The notes under the pieces are model-generated. The model saw nothing but the letters and a program-made list of their open reading frames with translations, was not told where the DNA came from and did not search any database. From the NCBI GenBank assembly GCA_948470475.1, contig OX419346.1:891151-955150 (forward strand): DNA of 64,000 nucleotides. The letters are read 5' to 3'. The position numbers and the translations under genes are program-made. This document shows, in pieces, positions 59,698 through 64,000 of the stretch; within the stretch, counting starts at the first letter, position 1, and each line of letters begins with the position of its first letter. Source of the DNA: Galaxea fascicularis (Eukaryota > Cnidaria > Anthozoa > Scleractinia > Euphylliidae).

Positions 59698-62600
59698 TCA
59701 AGGTGACACAAAGAAGCAACAAGCAATGGCAAAAATTGCCCACAAGATGTTGTGTCCAATTAGAAGGCTCCCAGTGCTGCTAACTTCTCCGACATCAAAT
59801 TCGTTGCAATAGTTCCCATTACAGCAATACACCTTGCAGGTATAATTCTGTTCTTTCTGGTAGTCTTTACACAAGATATCCTCAAGTTCATTGCACGCAT
59901 CGCCCATAGCGCAGTCTTTGATTTGAATCTTTCTGTGGCCATTAATTGCAGTCATTGAGAAACACGAGTCGAGAACATCCCCGTATTCAGCAATCTGAGA
60001 ACAGTCAACAGCGTCCAAACGCCTCTTGCAGCTTGACTTGTTTTCTGAATCGTGGCAAGAGAAGCATACTAAGGATTGGCCTGTGTCAAAACACGAAGAA
60101 AACATAGTTAAAAATGATTGGATTCCAAATTTTATTTTAAAACGTGCTAGTATATTTAATGTATTTCAGACACGTTTTAATTTGAAATAGAATGGAGTAT
60201 TGAAGCAGAGAATCGGCCAACGGCCATGAAATTCTGGTGCAGGTAGGACCCTCAAGGTTTTCAGTAAAATCCTTTGCTTATAGTAATAAAGTTAAGGGTT
60301 TTTTGCATTCAAGGTTTTGGAAGTTATCTGACATCGGACTTCCATCCAACATTGTTACTTTCGGACACGTTTGCCCACCGTACATAACATTAACAGAGCT
60401 AAGGCTACAATCTTGGGCAAAACACAAAGAGAAATAACCGACTCCCCTTCCCCCCCCCCTCCCCCCTCTAAAAAAATCAATGATGGATTTAATTCGCTTA
60501 AACCAGAACGCGCCTTTTTTTCCCCATGATTGAAATGGGGGAGGGAGGGGAGGGAAGGGGTGCCCTCAATTTTTCATTTGAATTGACCCAAATTGTAGGG
60601 AGGAAGAATGAAGGATAAGTAACGGATAACAACAACGAAGCTGATCGAGAAGAGACAAAAACCAATAACGGTTATCTTGCAACGAATAAGGCGATTACGT
60701 GAAACACAATGACTGTGGGAGATCTGGGTACGAGATTAACCTGAACCAGCACTGTTGATGCCTTAACTTGTGAACGCGTGAAAATAAACAACATATTTCC
60801 CTTGAGTAACCGTAAATCCTATTTTCTTCACTGGAGTTTCCTTTCACGCTAGATACGAAGAGGATATTTCCGGGCGGGTTTTTTAAAGTGGGATTTGGAA
60901 CTCCATACTACAAATCTGCTTTTGCAAGGAATCCGGTTTCAATTTTTTCCACTTGCATTTAGCTTTTCTACTTTGTTTTTCCACTGAGAGTCCCCAACGT
61001 TAAGCAAGCATAGCGTTTGTTCTAAATCCCTTGCATAGTCGACATTCGTCTTCGGTGCCTTTCGAGTGTGGGTATCAAGTTATTACTTTATATTCATACA
61101 TTCCTTTCTTCCCTTTATCTACGAGCTGGAATCTTGTACTCAAAGGAGCAAAGTGTATGGAAGGTTTAAAGACGCCTTGGTATAACGCAAAGACTTTACA
61201 ACTTAGCAGGGTGCAGCTTGCACTCATGTGCGCATTCGACCCAGAGTACCATCAACCTCGCGAGAGACTGGGCAAGTGTGTGCAGGAAATTATCTGTTTA
61301 CAACATAAAAACGTGTCTTTCACCAATCATCCGGACCAATACATGACAGCCTTCCTTCGTCAAGGAAACAGATTAAATGTCACATATATCTTTCTTTTTA
61401 CCTTTGTATTGCATTCCAAGAATTCGAGCGGTATATTCTCGCGATAAAGCCAATTTTCTAGCTTGACCTTTTTTGAAATTAAGGAGAGGTTTCATGGATC
61501 TAATTGACGCCAGACCGGATACAAGCAACTAAATCACGTCAATGAATATTTACACTGCATTCCCACTGCTGTTAACGCTCCCCACGAGTCGCAAACCAAT
61601 AATCGTAGAAATGTCAGCACTTTCAATGAGGCACATTCACAATTTCAACGATCCTGAAAAAGGGCAGTTTGTGGAAATTTCTTCCACAGCACGTGCGCCA
61701 AACTTCGTCATTCCAGAACACCTGAAAAATATGGCGACCGACTAAAAAATGAAGTGAATTTTTCTGTTGTGATAGAAATCACTGCAGCCTATCTTTAGAG
61801 AAAAAAAATGGCATTTGGTTTCGCTGCTTTGTTTAATTGCAATTTAACAAAATGTAGATAAAATTTGACATTTGGAAAAGCAATTTGTAACCTCAAAATT
61901 GCTTCTAGATTTTCGAGGATATGAACTTCAAGTACCTCTGTTTTGTTACAAACATTTAGGCAAAGATTTCCTCAAAAGCAATTTCATCATTGAGAAATAA
62001 ATTCCGTCACTACGACATCTTCGGGGTAAATCAAAATTCAATTCCAGCGTTTAAACTACGCCCAATCAAATGCACACATTTACATACAAGACGAAATGGA
62101 GAAGTTTTACCCATTTTGTGCTGGCTATACTTTCAGAGGTGAAAAAGTTTTTGCCCTGCCTCTGGCATAGATTTCATTTATCTTTGGGACTTGGGTCAGC
62201 AAAGAGCTCTTAAAAGTAAGAACATGAACTGTATGAATAATGGCGCTATATTGACTGATCGCAAGCCAGACTCAGTGCTCTTCAGGTCTTCGTCTTATCA
62301 GAAACTGTTTCGCATATGCATGTTGAACGCAACAGATAGGGCAATAGGACGACGCTTTATTCAAGGACGTTCTGGAACTGTGAGAGCAAAAACTTTTGAA
62401 GTAATCGAAATGACAGGTTTTGATGGGTTCGATCTGAGTAAAAGAAGCTTGCAGCCCGCTCTGAAGCCAGCAGCAGATTAAGCACTGATAAATGCAACTG
62501 ATACATGGCAACGATCACGAAACCATAACTGTACAAAAAAGAAGAGGTGTTCGTGGAAACTTACAGTTGTGGACTTGTTAAACTACCAACCAAAAGATAT

Positions 62601-63409
62601 AGGCAATTATGTTAAGCGGAGAAATTAGCGTTTCAACAAACATGGGTGAATATATCCTTAATGACGGGATTTCACTGATTTTACGGCCGGTTATTCCGCC
62701 GTTGTCTGGATTCCAAAAACAAGGTCTGTGATCTGTATTACCTTTCCTCGCACCTTCTACTGGTGGTGTTGCTGTGCGAAGCTAGATTGAACATAACATA
62801 CACTGATCAGCAGTTCAAGACTAGATATGAAGATTTCCATCATAGACTCGAAAGAATGAAACCACTTTGTACAACAACATAAGCATTATAAGGAGGAACT
62901 GGATTATAACAGTCTTCATTTCAACGATTCCACTTTGTCATTTCACCCGAACACTTAAGTAGAGTAAAGGAACCAGTTTGTGAAGCATCAGACTAGCACC
63001 ATAGAAAAGGTTAGCGCTCAGCTGCCTTTATTTGAGAACTTCTCATGATATCGGCTCGGTTATAGTAGAGCCGATATCATGAGCCACAAACTCAAACAGT
63101 TGAACCACATCACATGATAAGCAAAAGGATTGTCAAATGATAAAACTGATGTGTGTTCTTTTAAGAGGGCTACGGATCCGTTTCGAAATCGACCAGTTGC
63201 GAACTTAAACAACATGTCGAGAAAAACGGACGGAATTTTACAACTGTCTCGAATTCGGGATCCGTTAGTCTTACGGCGCGACAAAGGGTCAGCTGGCTAA
63301 TTTCTGCCAGCACGCGCTGGAGGAAAAGTCACTACATTACTATGTACTTACCCTGTGTAATAGCAAGCAAGATCCACACAGCAACGCTAAGGAGCAAAGC
63401 GGGCTTCAT
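59698..63409 (-). CDS. Ly6/uPAR-domain GPI-anchored protein (two exons)
   Basis: Minus-strand exons are 63352-63409 and 59698-60080 (441 nt, 146 aa). Exon 1 encodes a signal peptide (MKPALLLSVAVWILLAITQ) and ends in phase 1 at GTAAGT. Exon 2 follows a TTTTGACACAG acceptor and opens GQSLVCFSC. It carries a full three-finger cysteine set, closing with CKVYCCNGNYCNEFD, the canonical CCxxxxCN. The hydrophobic end (LLIGHNILWAIFAIACCFFV) fits a GPI signal. It is predicted extracellular and lipid-anchored; the ligand is unknown. Gene structure matches the minus-strand gene at 6732-9576 (signal exon plus one domain exon), but the protein is short and lacks the Ser/Thr stalk. The 3.3-kb intron has no recognised gene; it holds C-runs near 60450 and G-runs near 60540. 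Confidence 0.88.
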
Positions 63410-64000
63410 TTCCTTCTACAAGTGATGATGATTCGTCTGTACCTAAATTGCATTAGATTGAAAACCATCAACAACCCGCTTAAATGACAAATGAACAATT
63501 GAATTTTTCTGACCCTGTTTAGTGGATGTTGAACTTAAGTGGAGGTGGATTGGATTTCCGGTTATCTGGTTTCCGGTTTGCTTCACCCTCCGATCGGATC
63601 ACACCATAGGCATGGAACGTAAGTCCGTAAGAGCTTGTAACTACTTGTCGTGCGATTTTCCTTAATCGGAATTTTTTGTCCACTCTGTAGGCCATCATCA
63701 TCAGAATTAACAAAAATAGTATCTGCACAACAACAAATGATAGGATTTCTGGTGATTTGGCCCGACTGCAAGGAAACTTTCCAGTTATTCGGTATCAACG
63801 TCACCAAAGTGAGAAGATTGCGTGACAAGACAAAAAACGTAATCTTTGTACCTTCACTTCTCGTGGGAACAACAGAAAATGTTGACTCGCAGGCTAACGG
63901 AATGGCAAAACGATGGCACAGGAAGACTTAATAGATTGACGGTGTTTCCCTCCCTCGTGAGTTTAATTTCTTGAATTCGTCAAAATAGAAGTTCCAAATC
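63410..64000. other. Upstream flank of the last Ly6 gene
   Basis: This is the expected promoter side of the minus-strand Ly6 gene. Open frames on both strands at 63519-63931 have no recognisable family or splice support. Nothing else is seen. Confidence 0.45.

Noticed and set aside
61031..62481. Plus-strand frames of 138, 67 and 96 codons inside the Ly6 intron
   Set aside because: No recognisable family, no clear splice sites joining them, and they are antisense in a long intron. Chance is the simplest reading.

Overview
The window is a stretch of animal nuclear DNA, most likely from an anthozoan cnidarian (coral or sea anemone). This is inferred from several things: intron-rich genes with GT-AG splice sites, metazoan housekeeping genes whose proteins stay close to human ones, small GPI-anchored Ly6/uPAR genes, tRNA-derived SINEs, and many foldback (MITE-like) elements. 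It is not prokaryotic, and I see no operons, CRISPR arrays or phage.

Layout. (1) 1-9.6 kb is a cluster of Ly6/uPAR (three-finger) surface-protein genes. It holds the last exon of one gene (1164-1441, +), a complete three-exon tandem paralogue (2526-5329, +) and a convergent gene on the other strand (6732-9576, -). A LINE 3' end, a SINE relic and foldback elements are mixed in. (2) 9.6-12.2 kb is repeat-dominated: a G-rich minisatellite, two copies of a TTAA-ended MITE and a GGGCGCTTAT repeat. (3) 12.2-25.7 kb (+) is the complete gamma-COP coatomer gene (COPG1), 27 coding exons and 882 aa. (4) 29.7-38.3 kb (+) is a complete BRPF1-type peregrin gene, 10 coding exons and 1301 aa. (5) 38.3-44.6 kb is an intergenic nest of long foldback elements, including two that share one TTAA, plus an array of ~252-bp units. 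(6) 44.7-54.8 kb (-) is the Mediator subunit gene MED1, 22 coding exons and 941 aa. (7) 56.4-57.2 kb (-) is an intronless ORF of 275 aa with no recognised family. (8) 59.7-63.4 kb (-) is a fourth Ly6/uPAR gene with two exons.

The genes do not form one pathway. COPG1 acts in COPI vesicle coats at the Golgi. BRPF is a scaffold of MOZ/MORF and HBO1 histone acetyltransferase complexes. MED1 belongs to the Mediator middle module. The Ly6 proteins are predicted secreted or GPI-anchored surface proteins. Exon joins were built by hand from splice sites, reading-frame continuity and remembered family sequence. For COPG1, BRPF and MED1 the summed exons stay in frame from start to stop.

The least ordinary material is in the non-coding part. 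It includes a 231-bp hairpin element carrying a tRNA-like module, paired TTAA foldbacks, a 177-bp intronic tandem repeat with exact spacing, and an 86-bp minisatellite that leaves all three minus frames open. I found no clear new gene system.
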